From Erysipelotrichaceae bacterium (GTDB lineage: Bacteria > Bacillota_I > Bacilli_A > Erysipelotrichales > Erysipelotrichaceae): DNA of 35,998 bases. Shown here piece after piece: positions 1-8,271 of this stretch; position 1 is the first letter of the stretch; the number at the start of each line of letters is the position of its first letter. The translations under genes were made by a program, and so were the position numbers. The stretch covers positions 1 to 35,998 of the forward strand of contig JAIKXJ010000026.1 of NCBI GenBank assembly GCA_024684175.1, in the 5' to 3' direction. The notes under the pieces were generated by a model that saw only the letters and a program-made list of their open reading frames with translations, did no database searches and was not told the DNA's origin.

Positions 1-2
1 AC

Positions 3-1145
3 GGAAGACCGGCCATCAATGCCACGATCGGCTCCCTTTACGGTTCTGACAATGCCATTACCGCCTTTAAGAGCGTCTATGACGTCTACAATGCCGTTTC
101 CAATCGCCGCAAGGCCAGCTATGCCGGCGGCATCCAGGGAAACGCTGACTATAACGAAGCCGTCTTCAACTGGCTCAACCGCCTTGATAATCTTAAGCTT
201 CCCCACCGCTGTGTGGCGACGCCGGGAGGAACCGGTGCCATCTGCCTGCCGGTCTTCAACTGCCTCAACCACCGTGAGACCCTGATCATTCCCGAGATCG
301 CCTGGGGCAGCTACCGCCTGATGGCCCGCCAGAATGAATGTCCGATCGTCACCTACGAGATGTTTGAAGACGGAAAGGCCTCCATTAACGGCATTAAGAA
401 AGCCTGCCGGGAAGTCATGGCCCAGCAGCACAAGGTCGTCATCGTCATCAATGACCCCTGTCAGAATCCTACCGGCATCTCCTTAGGAAGAGATAAATGG
501 GAAGAGCTGATCGACTTCTTCAATGAACTGTCACAGGATGGCGAAGTGGTAGTCATCAACGACATCGCCTACCTGGATTTTGCCCGCGATTGCGCCAGGG
601 CCACCGAATACATGGCCGCCTTCAACAAGGCAGACAGTAAGGTTACCATCCTGATCGCCTTCAGCTGTTCCAAGAGCCTGACCGCCTACGGCATGCGTCT
701 GGGTGACCTGATCATCCTCAATAAGGATCCCGAAAAGGTCAATCACCTCTATAACAGCTTCTTACGGACCGCCCGCAGTTTCTGGAGCAACGTCAACAAC
801 GGCTTCATGGACTGCTTCACTGTCCTGATGACGGAACATCAGCCGGAATACCTGGCGGAAAAACAGCGCTCCATCAGAGAACTCTATGAAAGAGCCCAGC
901 TGTTCGTCAGACAGGCTGGCGAATGCGGTTTGCCGATATATCCCTTTGAAGAAGGCTTCTTCATCACCCTGCGAATCGGTGAAGACATCAAACAGGCCTA
1001 TTATGAGAAACTGATGGCAAATGACATCTACGGGGTCATCTTCCCCAAGGGCATCCGCATCGCCATCTGTTCCCTCTCCCTGGAAGTCATCGACGGCCTG
1101 GCCTATCGGCTGGCAGCGATCCTTTCCGAGGTCCGAGCTCAATAA
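3..1145 (+). CDS. Class I/II PLP-dependent aminotransferase, 5'-truncated by window edge
   Basis: This is an aspartate/aromatic-type aminotransferase, transferring amino groups between an amino acid and a 2-oxo acid in the cytoplasm with pyridoxal phosphate. The reading frame is open from base 3, so the true start lies upstream; 380 residues are visible, and about 30-40 are probably missing compared with a usual length near 420. Visible family marks are an N-terminal INATIG segment, the NDPCQNPTG segment, and the PLP lysine in SCSKSLTAYG (codon at 672-674). The arginine in GMRLG follows, as expected. Exact substrate cannot be read from sequence. The gene ends just before a strong bidirectional hairpin and converges on the AlbA_2 regulator. 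Nothing ties it to the pectin locus. Confidence 0.9.
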   Translation, partial: GRPAINATIGSLYGSDNAITAFKSVYDVYNAVSNRRKASYAGGIQGNADYNEAVFNWLNRLDNLKLPHRCVATPGGTGAICLPVFNCLNHRETLIIPEIAWGSYRLMARQNECPIVTYEMFEDGKASINGIKKACREVMAQQHKVVIVINDPCQNPTGISLGRDKWEELIDFFNELSQDGEVVVINDIAYLDFARDCARATEYMAAFNKADSKVTILIAFSCSKSLTAYGMRLGDLIILNKDPEKVNHLYNSFLRTARSFWSNVNNGFMDCFTVLMTEHQPEYLAEKQRSIRELYERAQLFVRQAGECGLPIYPFEEGFFITLRIGEDIKQAYYEKLMANDIYGVIFPKGIRIAICSLSLEVIDGLAYRLAAILSEVRAQ

Positions 1146-1148
1146 CGA

Positions 1149-1176
1149 AAAAGCCTCAGACATCTGAGGCTTTCTG
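1149..1176. terminator. Bidirectional rho-independent terminator
   Basis: AGCCTCAGA (1152-1160) and TCTGAGGCT (1163-1171) form a near-perfect hairpin with an A run before and a T run after. It lies between two convergent genes and should serve both the aminotransferase and the AlbA_2 regulator. Confidence 0.85.
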
Positions 1177-1180
1177 ATGC

Positions 1181-2515
1181 TCATTTCCGGATGACGACCC
1201 AGAAACCGTTCTTATTGGAGCCGCGCCTTTCCAGTAATCCCAGCTGTTGAAGGGCCTTCAGTTCCCTCGCGACCGTGGCACTGGAGAGCCCGGTTCTGGC
1301 AGCCAGCGTTTCCCGGGTACAGCGGCCATCCTTTTCTATAATCCGCAGAAGATTATCCCGGCGTTCGCTTATGTAATCATCTGCTGCCTCGGCAGCCGGT
1401 CCGGGATTACGGATGAAGGTAAAGCTGAAGTCCGTTCCGTTATCGGCGTATTCATAACTGATTCTCCTTGTCCGGCACAGCCGGAAGGTTTTTTCAAAAC
1501 CGGTAGCGAAGGAGTCGATCGTTCCGTTCTTGTAGAGGGTCATGCCGATCAGAGGGTTGCGCAGCAGCGGTGCCTTGCGGCCTTCCGCAAAGTCCTCCGG
1601 CCGGACGCCCTGAGGCAGACCGCCGGCATTGATGATCCTGAGTTTAGTTGGTGTAAAGTATATCATGTTATTGATGGCCTGACAGTCATGGTATTTCATG
1701 TGGGCAAAGCTGTTTACGATGATCTCCCGGACCGCTTCCAGCGGGATCTCCGGTACCTCGACCCGCTTCATCCCGACGATATCCGCTGACCAGTTCATGT
1801 AGCGGGATACAAACTGCCGACCAGCTTCTATGCATTCCAGGATGTTGCCCTCAAACAGATCAACATAGGAGAAGGAAATCCTTTCGTCAGTATTGAAGAC
1901 GGCCAGTTTCAGCTTCAGCGGGCGGTTTTTAGAAAACAGATAATAACCAGCGTTGGTCAGTTTGCCTTCCCTCAGCAGTTTCAGTTTCTGCAGGGCTTCT
2001 TCCAGATCCCGGTAGACATAGCTGATCCGGCCGCAGGCATTGGCTTCGTTGAAATAACGGATCACCCGCTCCTCATCGACTTCCGTAACGGAGTACTCCG
2101 TCAGAGTGTTTTCCCAGCGGGAATAATCCAGTTCATTCTCCCGGAAGGCGGCATAGAGGGTGTCGTTATCCATGATCAGATCCTCATCATCGCTCCGGAC
2201 GTAATATCTCCCATAGGCTGAATAGGGTTTTTCACTGCCGCTGACGGTTACCCGGATGTACTGGCGTTCCCCCTGCTGTAATATCTCAATGGCCGGTAAG
2301 ACGGTCGGCTTCAGGTAATTGCGGATCTCCCGGGAGATATCCCGGGTCGTTTTCTCACCGATCGGCTGTCCGACGATCTCCCCGCTGTTCAGGATGCCGA
2401 AGTACAGCGTTCCCTCTCCCCGGCGGTTGAGCATGGAAGCCAGGGAAATGACCCCCTGCTTCAGTTCGCTGGTGCTCTTCTTGAATTCAATGGTCTCGCC
2501 TTCTCTTCTGTTCAT
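1181..2515 (-). CDS. AlbA_2-domain (Schlafen-like) protein with C-terminal winged helix, putative transcriptional regulator
   Basis: The 444-residue protein begins with an AlbA_2 domain (about residues 1-130, with GETIEFK near the start and TLYFGILNSGEIVG further in). A middle part resembles the ATPase-like segment of this family (VREIIVNSFAH, LRIINAGGLPQGV). The C-terminal 60 residues form a winged helix (TRETLAARTGLSSATVAREL). Proteins of this build are usually annotated as RecG-like helicase-related or transcriptional regulators; the DNA target is unknown. The start at 2515 is chosen because a GGGGAGG ribosome site sits just upstream and the promoter is at 2535-2563; the longer open frame up to 2563 would have to be translated from the promoter itself. 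It is the only recognisable candidate regulator in the window, but regulation of the pectin genes is not shown. Confidence 0.85.
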   Translation of the reverse strand: MNRREGETIEFKKSTSELKQGVISLASMLNRRGEGTLYFGILNSGEIVGQPIGEKTTRDISREIRNYLKPTVLPAIEILQQGERQYIRVTVSGSEKPYSAYGRYYVRSDDEDLIMDNDTLYAAFRENELDYSRWENTLTEYSVTEVDEERVIRYFNEANACGRISYVYRDLEEALQKLKLLREGKLTNAGYYLFSKNRPLKLKLAVFNTDERISFSYVDLFEGNILECIEAGRQFVSRYMNWSADIVGMKRVEVPEIPLEAVREIIVNSFAHMKYHDCQAINNMIYFTPTKLRIINAGGLPQGVRPEDFAEGRKAPLLRNPLIGMTLYKNGTIDSFATGFEKTFRLCRTRRISYEYADNGTDFSFTFIRNPGPAAEAADDYISERRDNLLRIIEKDGRCTRETLAARTGLSSATVARELKALQQLGLLERRGSNKNGFWVVIRK

Positions 2516-2531
2516 GAAAACCCCTCCCCGT

Positions 2532-2580
2532 TTTATTGTATCGTTTATTGTATCACCTATCAAGAATCTGATACAATAAA
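2532..2580 (-). promoter_or_regulatory. Promoter of the AlbA_2 gene embedded in three 11-bp repeats (putative autoregulatory operator)
   Basis: On the minus strand a -35 TTGATA (2558-2563) and -10 TACAAT (2535-2540) are separated by exactly 17 bases. The 11-mer TTTATTGTATC occurs at 2532-2542 and again at 2544-2554, 12 bases apart. Its perfect inverted copy GATACAATAAA is at 2570-2580. The repeats cover the -10, the spacer and the region upstream of the -35, a layout expected for a repressor site. Which protein binds is inference. Confidence 0.75.
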
Positions 2581-2620
2581 TCTCTGAATACTGTTAGTTC
2601 CCGAAACCGGATTGTCCTAA

Positions 2621-2650
2621 GGAAAACGCCCTGATGCTTACATCAGGACG
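2621..2650 (-). terminator. Terminator of the long ABC/uronate operon, overlapping the pectin methylesterase stop codon
   Basis: On the minus strand the last sense codons and the bases after the stop form a 10-bp stem with one G-U pair (arms 2641-2650 and 2627-2636). The UAAG tetraloop (2637-2640) contains the stop codon, and UUUUCC follows (2621-2626). Confidence 0.8.
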
Positions 2651-3549
2651 TTGTTTTCTTTCAGATTCAGGACCTGTTGGAGGTCTTCAGCGCTGACCGG
2701 TTTCAGCCAGTTGACCCTTTCCGGTTTGCGGCGGCTGACATTGTTGAATTCCTTGAATTCACAGGTTTTCTGCGCCCAGGGCTTATCCCAGTCGCTGTAG
2801 CCTTCCTTACGGATGTGGTCAGAGATGACGCTGTTGACGATCAGGCACTTGCCGTGATCGCGCCAGGGACGGGCCAGGTAGACGCTGTCCCGCATCCCGG
2901 GTTCACAAGTGAAGCGGCACTGGTCAAAGATGAAGCCGTACCTCTCCTCTTGGGGCGTTGATGGGGCACAGACATAACCGTTTACCGGCTCCTGAATGTT
3001 GCGGGAGCGGATCTCACAGTCATGGAAGTATCCCTGACCGCCGCCGAAGATGAAGTCGACCGATCCCTCGATCAGGCAGTTTTCGAAAACGGCCCTTCGC
3101 ATGATCCGCGGCTTGTTTTCCAGCGGTCCCCTGAAACCGCCCTTTTCATACTCGCTTTGCGGCAAGGGGGCCAGAAACAGGGTATCCTGATAGGACGAGA
3201 TCCCACACCTTTCCGCCCGGAAGTTATCGCCGTCGATCATTAAGGCAATGGCCTGACCGTGGTGATAACCGGCTTCATTGATCACTCTGACGTTTTCCAG
3301 GGTAACGTTATCCGCGGCCACGTAGAGGGTATAGCTGCGGAAGGTTCCCCGCTTTTGGCCGTCAGCCATGATCTCATAGGCTCCGAAGTCATTGACGAAG
3401 GTGCCGTTACGGATGATGACATTGGGACGGTCGATGATCTGCTGGCCATGGATCACGCCATTCAGATCGATGACAACGGGGTCAATGCCGTCTGCCGCCA
3501 TCAGGGCTTCACTCAAGGTCTGATAAGATCGGTCATCAATGTTAATCAT
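2638..3549 (-). CDS. Pectinesterase (CE8 pectin methylesterase), intracellular
   Basis: It hydrolyses methyl esters of homogalacturonan, giving free galacturonate units and methanol. The 303-residue right-handed beta-helix protein carries the CE8 marks in order: GQAIAL (Q99), YQDTLF (D122), VDFIFGG (D165) and LARPWR (R227, W229); these correspond to the two catalytic aspartates and substrate-binding residues of the family. There is no signal peptide, so it should act in the cytoplasm on imported short methylated oligogalacturonides rather than on polymeric pectin. It is the last gene of the operon. Its ATG overlaps the end of uxaC by 8 bases and has only a weak ribosome site, so translational coupling is likely. 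Confidence 0.92.
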   Translation of the reverse strand: MINIDDRSYQTLSEALMAADGIDPVVIDLNGVIHGQQIIDRPNVIIRNGTFVNDFGAYEIMADGQKRGTFRSYTLYVAADNVTLENVRVINEAGYHHGQAIALMIDGDNFRAERCGISSYQDTLFLAPLPQSEYEKGGFRGPLENKPRIMRRAVFENCLIEGSVDFIFGGGQGYFHDCEIRSRNIQEPVNGYVCAPSTPQEERYGFIFDQCRFTCEPGMRDSVYLARPWRDHGKCLIVNSVISDHIRKEGYSDWDKPWAQKTCEFKEFNNVSRRKPERVNWLKPVSAEDLQQVLNLKENNVLM

Positions 3550-4942
3550 TGAAACCCAGATAGTTTACGGCGTTGTTGTAGGAGATGTTCTCAACCATTT
3601 CCTTCAGCAGCTTTTCGTCGGCCGGATATTCACCGTTTTCGACCAGGTCGCCGATGAAGTCGCAAAGGATGCGGCGGAAGTATTCATGTCTGGTATAGGA
3701 CAGGAAACTTCTGGAGTCTGTCAGCATGCCTACGAAATTCGCCAGCATTCCGTCATTGGCCAGGGTCTCCATCTGGCTCAGCATGCCGGCCTTGTGGTCA
3801 TTGAACCACCAGGCAGAACCGTGCTGCAGCTTGCCCTTGATGCCTTCGCCCTGGAAGCAGTTCATCGTGGTGACGATGCCGGCATTGTCGGCCGGGTTCA
3901 GGGAGTAGATGATGGTCTTCGGCAGATTGTGTTCCTTGTTCAGGCAATCCAGGAAGTCGGCCATCTGGCTGGTCGGGGCATAGTTGTTGATGGTATCGTA
4001 GCCGGTATCAGGTCCCAGCTTGTTGAACATGTCGGTATTGTTGTCGCGCTTGCAGCCATAGTGCAGCTGCATTACCCAGCCCTTCTTATGGTAAACGGAA
4101 GCTACGTGTCTCATGAAGGCGGTCTTGAACTTCAGTTCCTCTTCCTTGGTAACCGGGTTGCCGGCCAGGCGGGAAGCGAAGATCTTCTCGATCTCCTCAT
4201 CGCTGGCTGGGGCGTACATGACGTATTCCAGAGCATGGTCGGAAGCCTTGCAGCCCATGGAGCCGAAGAAGTCGATGCGGTCATCGAGAGCTGCGCAGAG
4301 ATCCTTGAAGGAAGCGATCTTTTTGCCGCTTACCTTTTCCAGACGGGCGAGGTAATCGAGATAGTCAGGCTTTTCAATGTTGTTGGCCTTGTCAGGACGG
4401 AAGCACGGTACGATGACGGTCTTGATGGACTTGTCTTCCTTTAACAGCTGATGATAGTGCAGATCATCACAGGGATCATCGGTGGTGCAGATGATGTTGA
4501 CCTTGGAGTCTTCCAGGATCTTTCTGACCGGCAGCTTCTGCAGGACTTCATTGCACTTGTTGAAGATCTCCTCAGCGTTGTCCTCAGTCAGTGGTTCGTA
4601 GATGCCGAAGTATCTCTGCAGTTCCAGATGGCTCCAGTGATACAGCGGGTTGCCGATCAGCCTTGACAGGGTGGCAGCCCAGGCCTTGAACTTTTCCAGG
4701 TCGCTGGCATCGCCGGTGATGTATTTCTCATCGATGCCGTTGGCTCTCATCTGTCTCCACTTGTAGTGGTCACCGCCGAGCCAGACTTCGGTGATCGTCG
4801 AGAACTTTCTGTTCTCGTAGATCTCTTTCTGAGAGATGTGGCAGTGATAGTCGATGATCGGCATCTTTGCCGCATAGTCATGATAGAGATGCTTCGCTGT
4901 TTCGTTGCTCAACAGAAAATCTTTTCCCATGAATTCTTTCAT
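3542..4942 (-). CDS. uxaC: Glucuronate/galacturonate isomerase
   Basis: UxaC converts D-galacturonate to D-tagaturonate (and D-glucuronate to D-fructuronate), the first cytoplasmic step of the Ashwell pathway. The 466-residue protein has the family's amidohydrolase-type metal site near the start (DYHCHIS, H33 and H35) and the typical segments AWWFNDHKAGM and GMLTDSRSFLSYTRHEYFRR near the end. Length fits the family (about 470). The start at 4942 is preceded by AGGAG; a longer open frame to 5029 runs into kdgK and is rejected. kdgK ends 13 bases upstream and the pectinesterase overlaps its end, so the three are co-transcribed. Confidence 0.97.
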   Translation of the reverse strand: MKEFMGKDFLLSNETAKHLYHDYAAKMPIIDYHCHISQKEIYENRKFSTITEVWLGGDHYKWRQMRANGIDEKYITGDASDLEKFKAWAATLSRLIGNPLYHWSHLELQRYFGIYEPLTEDNAEEIFNKCNEVLQKLPVRKILEDSKVNIICTTDDPCDDLHYHQLLKEDKSIKTVIVPCFRPDKANNIEKPDYLDYLARLEKVSGKKIASFKDLCAALDDRIDFFGSMGCKASDHALEYVMYAPASDEEIEKIFASRLAGNPVTKEEELKFKTAFMRHVASVYHKKGWVMQLHYGCKRDNNTDMFNKLGPDTGYDTINNYAPTSQMADFLDCLNKEHNLPKTIIYSLNPADNAGIVTTMNCFQGEGIKGKLQHGSAWWFNDHKAGMLSQMETLANDGMLANFVGMLTDSRSFLSYTRHEYFRRILCDFIGDLVENGEYPADEKLLKEMVENISYNNAVNYLGFND

Positions 4943-4955
4943 ATTTGTGTTACTC

Positions 4956-5975
4956 CTATCTTTGTACAGCTGCGTTGCCGTTTGTCTGCATGAATTCGAC
5001 GACTTCCTCTTCCGATAATACGGAAGCATCGCCGTATAAAGTATGTTTCAGTACCGAAGTTGCAAGACCGAATTTCAATGCATATTTCGGATTATCGTAA
5101 TCTTTCAGAAGACCGTGGATGATACCGCTCGAGAAGGCATCACCGCCGCCGATCCGGTCATAGATCGAGAAGCGGATCGGTCCCTCTTTGAAGCAGATGC
5201 CATCCTTGCGGATGCAATAGCTGGAAAGCGAATTATCCGTAGCGGTATGGACGATCCTGTCCGTACCGAAGAGGTATTTGACTTTGGTTTGATCCATCAG
5301 TTTCTTCGCCACATCGAGACGTTTTTCTTCCGGTGTCTCAAGATGAGGATCGACCGGGATCTCGAGCATCGTGTTCAGGTCGAAGAAGTTTGCGAACAAT
5401 ACATCGACATATTGGATCACTTTCTGGAAATGCGGTTTGGCTTCTTCGATCGTCCAGAGTTTGGAACGGTAGTTGAAGTCAAATGATACTTTTACGCCGT
5501 ATTTTTCACAGGCTTCCAGGCATTTATACGCAACATTGCGACATTTCTCGTGGATCGCCAGTGTGATACCGGACATATGGAACCATTCGGCGTCCTTGAA
5601 GATCTCATCATAATCCAGGTCATCTTCGCCGATCCTGGTGATCGCGGAGTGAGCGCGGTTATAGATGACTTTGCTCGGACGTCCGCCGAAACCCGTTTCG
5701 ACGAAATACATGCCCAGGTTGGATGAACCTCTCAAGATATGGTCGGTACCGACACCGTGTCTTTTCAGATGCATGATCGCCGATTCGCCGAGCTGATTGT
5801 TCGGCACTCTGGTCAAGAAATCGGTCGGATTGCCGAGATGCGACAAAGAGACCAAGACGTTTGCTTCGGCACCGCCGTAGTTAGCGATGAAATTCTTTGC
5901 CTCCGAGATCGTCGTATAATCCGGAGGTGTAAGCCGTAACATGATCTCGCCGAAAGCGACTACTTTTTTAGACAT
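4956..5975 (-). CDS. kdgK: 2-dehydro-3-deoxygluconate kinase (PfkB family)
   Basis: It phosphorylates 2-keto-3-deoxygluconate to KDPG, the common product of the galacturonate (UxaA) and unsaturated-uronate (KduI/KduD) branches. The 339-residue PfkB-fold protein shows the N-terminal sugar-binding segment NYGGAEANV (about residues 32-40) and the C-terminal signature RIGGGDAFSSG with the catalytic aspartate. The start at 5975 is chosen over the adjacent ATG at 5978 because AAAGGGG lies at better spacing. It overlaps the upstream membrane-protein stop as TGATG. A KDPG aldolase to follow it is not seen in the window. Confidence 0.93.
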   Translation of the reverse strand: MSKKVVAFGEIMLRLTPPDYTTISEAKNFIANYGGAEANVLVSLSHLGNPTDFLTRVPNNQLGESAIMHLKRHGVGTDHILRGSSNLGMYFVETGFGGRPSKVIYNRAHSAITRIGEDDLDYDEIFKDAEWFHMSGITLAIHEKCRNVAYKCLEACEKYGVKVSFDFNYRSKLWTIEEAKPHFQKVIQYVDVLFANFFDLNTMLEIPVDPHLETPEEKRLDVAKKLMDQTKVKYLFGTDRIVHTATDNSLSSYCIRKDGICFKEGPIRFSIYDRIGGGDAFSSGIIHGLLKDYDNPKYALKFGLATSVLKHTLYGDASVLSEEEVVEFMQTNGNAAVQR

Positions 5976-6568
5976 CATTTCCCCTTTCCAGCAGATGTTC
6001 CCTGCTTGTGGAAGAATTTCTCCATAAGCAGGTCTTTTGCCTTGATGAACAGCATATCGAAAGCTGTATAAATGATCCCGAAGAAGATCGGTTCGACATT
6101 GGCATGGATCAGCCAGTAGAATCCGACCGTCAGCATCAGCAAGACGAAGGCATAAAGGATGTTGGCAAAGAAAGTCCAATACTTGCCGGAAGGAAACATG
6201 ATGTACGGATAGTATTCCTTATCGTCTCCGCTGATGAATTTAAGTACATTACTGGTAAGCAGATCGGTCACGATGCCCAGACCGATGCCAAACACGAACA
6301 ATTGATCGAGCCAGTTCGGCAGGTACATCGAAAGCCCCCAGTAAAAGAAAAAACAAACAGCTCCCGCGAACCAGAACTTGATGAATAAGGCTTTGACCCA
6401 AACGGGGATCGCGCCTAATTTAGAACTCTTATACTGATTTAATTCCTGATCCGATACCTTTCTGGCATTACCTTTATTGGCTTCTGCCAGACGGTCGACC
6501 GCATCCGTTTTCAGCTTATAATAGTCCTTTTCAGCCTGAGGGATCTCTTTGTTTTTTCTTTTTGACAT
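5975..6568 (-). CDS. Uncharacterised small membrane protein of the ABC operon (197 aa)
   Basis: I do not recognise a characterised family. The first 55 residues are charged and probably cytoplasmic. About four hydrophobic segments follow (around residues 60-85, 88-110, 130-155 and 160-180), and the tail is basic (HKQGTSAGKGK). It lies 9 bases after the preceding membrane protein, and I see no Shine-Dalgarno sequence before its ATG, which suggests coupled translation. It overlaps kdgK by one base (TGATG). Its position between the transporter genes and the catabolic genes suggests a role linked to sugar uptake, but that is inference from context alone. Confidence 0.8.
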   Translation of the reverse strand: MSKRKNKEIPQAEKDYYKLKTDAVDRLAEANKGNARKVSDQELNQYKSSKLGAIPVWVKALFIKFWFAGAVCFFFYWGLSMYLPNWLDQLFVFGIGLGIVTDLLTSNVLKFISGDDKEYYPYIMFPSGKYWTFFANILYAFVLLMLTVGFYWLIHANVEPIFFGIIYTAFDMLFIKAKDLLMEKFFHKQGTSAGKGK

Positions 6569-6577
6569 AGTTATTGA

Positions 6578-7177
6578 TTAATTTTCGTTTTCGTGACGTT
6601 TACCGCCGGAACGTACAGCTTCAGCGGAATCATCCGAAACAAGTTCGATCGAAACGTCTTCGTTCTCGGCGATCGCAACAGAAGTATCGATCTTGTTGAG
6701 CGCCTTGCCGATGACCGGGATCAAAGCGATCAGAACGATGGATATTGCAACTAAAACGATGTGGATCGTCAGCATCGACTGCGCCTGCGGGATGAACTGC
6801 CTAGAGGCATTGATCTGGATGGTCTGCAGACCTTCCGCGATCTTGGAAAGATAGATGACGTCAGCAAAGGCAACGATACCTTCAAGCAGATACAAGAGGA
6901 TGACCATCGGTAAGATCGGTTTCTGTCTCTTCGGATATGCGTTCAGGAAGGCAACGAATGCCAGGATCGAGAACAGCATGATCACGAATTCACACAATCC
7001 CATGAACGGTCTGTTGACGACAGCGGTCGTATTGGAGACCTTTGTAAGATTGAAGGAATAGACGATGAAGGCGATCACCATCATGCACAACGGGATGTTG
7101 TGAGGTCTTTTCTTGAGTGAAACAATAAATTTACGCTTGGATTCAGCGAACCCTTTATTTCTTTTTTCTTCAGCCAT
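6578..7177 (-). CDS. Uncharacterised small membrane protein of the ABC operon (199 aa)
   Basis: The protein has a basic cytoplasmic N-terminus, about four membrane segments (around residues 28-45, 58-80, 88-108 and 132-155) and an acidic cytoplasmic tail (ENEDVSIELVSDD). From memory, similar proteins accompany MsmX-type ATPases in other gut Bacillota, but no function is known to me. A strong AGGAGG ribosome site precedes the ATG. It begins 13 bases after the ATPase gene. Its general layout (basic start, segment after an NIP-like turn, basic YPKRQKP loop) loosely resembles the 159-residue protein on the other side of the ATPase, so distant paralogy is possible. Confidence 0.8.
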   Translation of the reverse strand: MAEEKRNKGFAESKRKFIVSLKKRPHNIPLCMMVIAFIVYSFNLTKVSNTTAVVNRPFMGLCEFVIMLFSILAFVAFLNAYPKRQKPILPMVILLYLLEGIVAFADVIYLSKIAEGLQTIQINASRQFIPQAQSMLTIHIVLVAISIVLIALIPVIGKALNKIDTSVAIAENEDVSIELVSDDSAEAVRSGGKRHENEN

Positions 7178-7190
7178 TCTATTGTTCCTC

Positions 7191-8255
7191 CTAAATAATC
7201 GCTTCCGTGGTTTCAGCGTCGAAGAGATGGATCCTTTCTTCGTCGAATCTGACCTTTACCTGATCGCCGACCTGGAATCTCTGCCAGTCTCTGAACTTCG
7301 CGCAGGATGTCTTGCCGAACAGTTTGCCATGAGTCAGAGTGAAGTGACCGGTATTTTCGTTGAGGTTGACATCGAGCACATAGTCATCACCCGGATGGAT
7401 ATCCTCCGGACGGATACCTAAGACGAATTCGTTCTTATCGGAAGCATTGGCCGCTTTGGCGACTCTTTCAGGAAGCTTGGCTTCGATGCCTTCGACATAG
7501 AACTTGCCGTCTTCCTTCTTGAGGTTGTATAAGTTCATCGGCGGAAGACCGATAAAGGAAGCAACGAAGAGGTTTTTCGGATGATCGTATAACTCCAGCG
7601 GAGTACCGATCTGCTGAACATGACCCATAGACATACATACGATACGGTCCGCAAGCGTCAAAGCTTCGGTCTGGTCGTGTGTGACATAGATCATCGTCGT
7701 GCCTAATCTCTTGTGTAATAGTTTGATCTCACGTCTGGTCGAACCTCTCAGTTTCGCATCAAGGTTGGACAGAGGCTCGTCAAACAAGAAGACTTTCGGA
7801 TTTCTGACGATCGCACGACCCATGGCGACACGCTGTCTCTGACCGCCGGACAGCTGGTTCGGCTTTTTGTTGAGCTGCTGTGTCAGACCGAGGATCTCTG
7901 CAGCTGCCATGACTTTTTCGTGGATGACATATTTGTCTTCCTTAGCCAGCATCAGAGAGAATGCCATGTTTTCATAGATCGTCATATGGCCGTACAGAGC
8001 GTAGTTCTGGAAGACCATCGCGATATCTCTGTCCTTTGCCGGGAGCTGTGTGCAGTCTTTGCCGTCGATGTACAGTTTGCCGTTCGAGATATCTTCAAGA
8101 CCGGCGACCATTCTTAACGTCGTGGACTTACCGCAGCCGGAAGGACCGACTAAGACGATGAATTCACCATCATTGATCTCCATATTGAAGTCATAGACGG
8201 CCTGGACATTATTGTCATAGATCTTATCTATATGTTGTAATGATAGACTTGCCAT
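7191..8255 (-). CDS. Sugar ABC transporter ATPase, MsmX/UgpC-like (copy 1)
   Basis: This is the nucleotide-binding subunit that powers carbohydrate import. The 354-residue protein has Walker A GPSGCGKST (37-45), signature LSGGQRQR, Walker B VFLFDEPLSNLD and the H-loop in YVTHDQ. A TOBE-type regulatory domain forms the last ~120 residues (FVLGIRPEDIHPGDD). Length is typical of the MsmX/MalK class (about 360). It is flanked on both sides by pairs of small membrane proteins and lies seven genes after a second ATPase of the same class in the same operon. GGGGGGAG precedes the start. Confidence 0.93.
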   Translation of the reverse strand: MASLSLQHIDKIYDNNVQAVYDFNMEINDGEFIVLVGPSGCGKSTTLRMVAGLEDISNGKLYIDGKDCTQLPAKDRDIAMVFQNYALYGHMTIYENMAFSLMLAKEDKYVIHEKVMAAAEILGLTQQLNKKPNQLSGGQRQRVAMGRAIVRNPKVFLFDEPLSNLDAKLRGSTRREIKLLHKRLGTTMIYVTHDQTEALTLADRIVCMSMGHVQQIGTPLELYDHPKNLFVASFIGLPPMNLYNLKKEDGKFYVEGIEAKLPERVAKAANASDKNEFVLGIRPEDIHPGDDYVLDVNLNENTGHFTLTHGKLFGKTSCAKFRDWQRFQVGDQVKVRFDEERIHLFDAETTEAII

Positions 8256-8271
8256 AATTATCTCCCCCCTT

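Noticed and set aside
2516..2563. Extended N-terminus of the AlbA_2 protein
   Set aside because: The extra 16 codons are the -35/-10 promoter and repeat region; a strong ribosome site precedes the ATG at 2515.
3539..4444. 301-codon open frame on the plus strand opposite uxaC
   Set aside because: It is an antisense shadow of a clearly conserved uxaC; its composition is that of a complementary frame and it has no family resemblance or ribosome site.
4943..5029. Extended N-terminus of uxaC
   Set aside because: The added 29 codons overlap the end of kdgK, while an AGGAG site and family length support 4942.
5976..6179. Extended N-terminus of kdgK
   Set aside because: The added 68 codons overlap the upstream membrane protein in another frame and match nothing in PfkB kinases.
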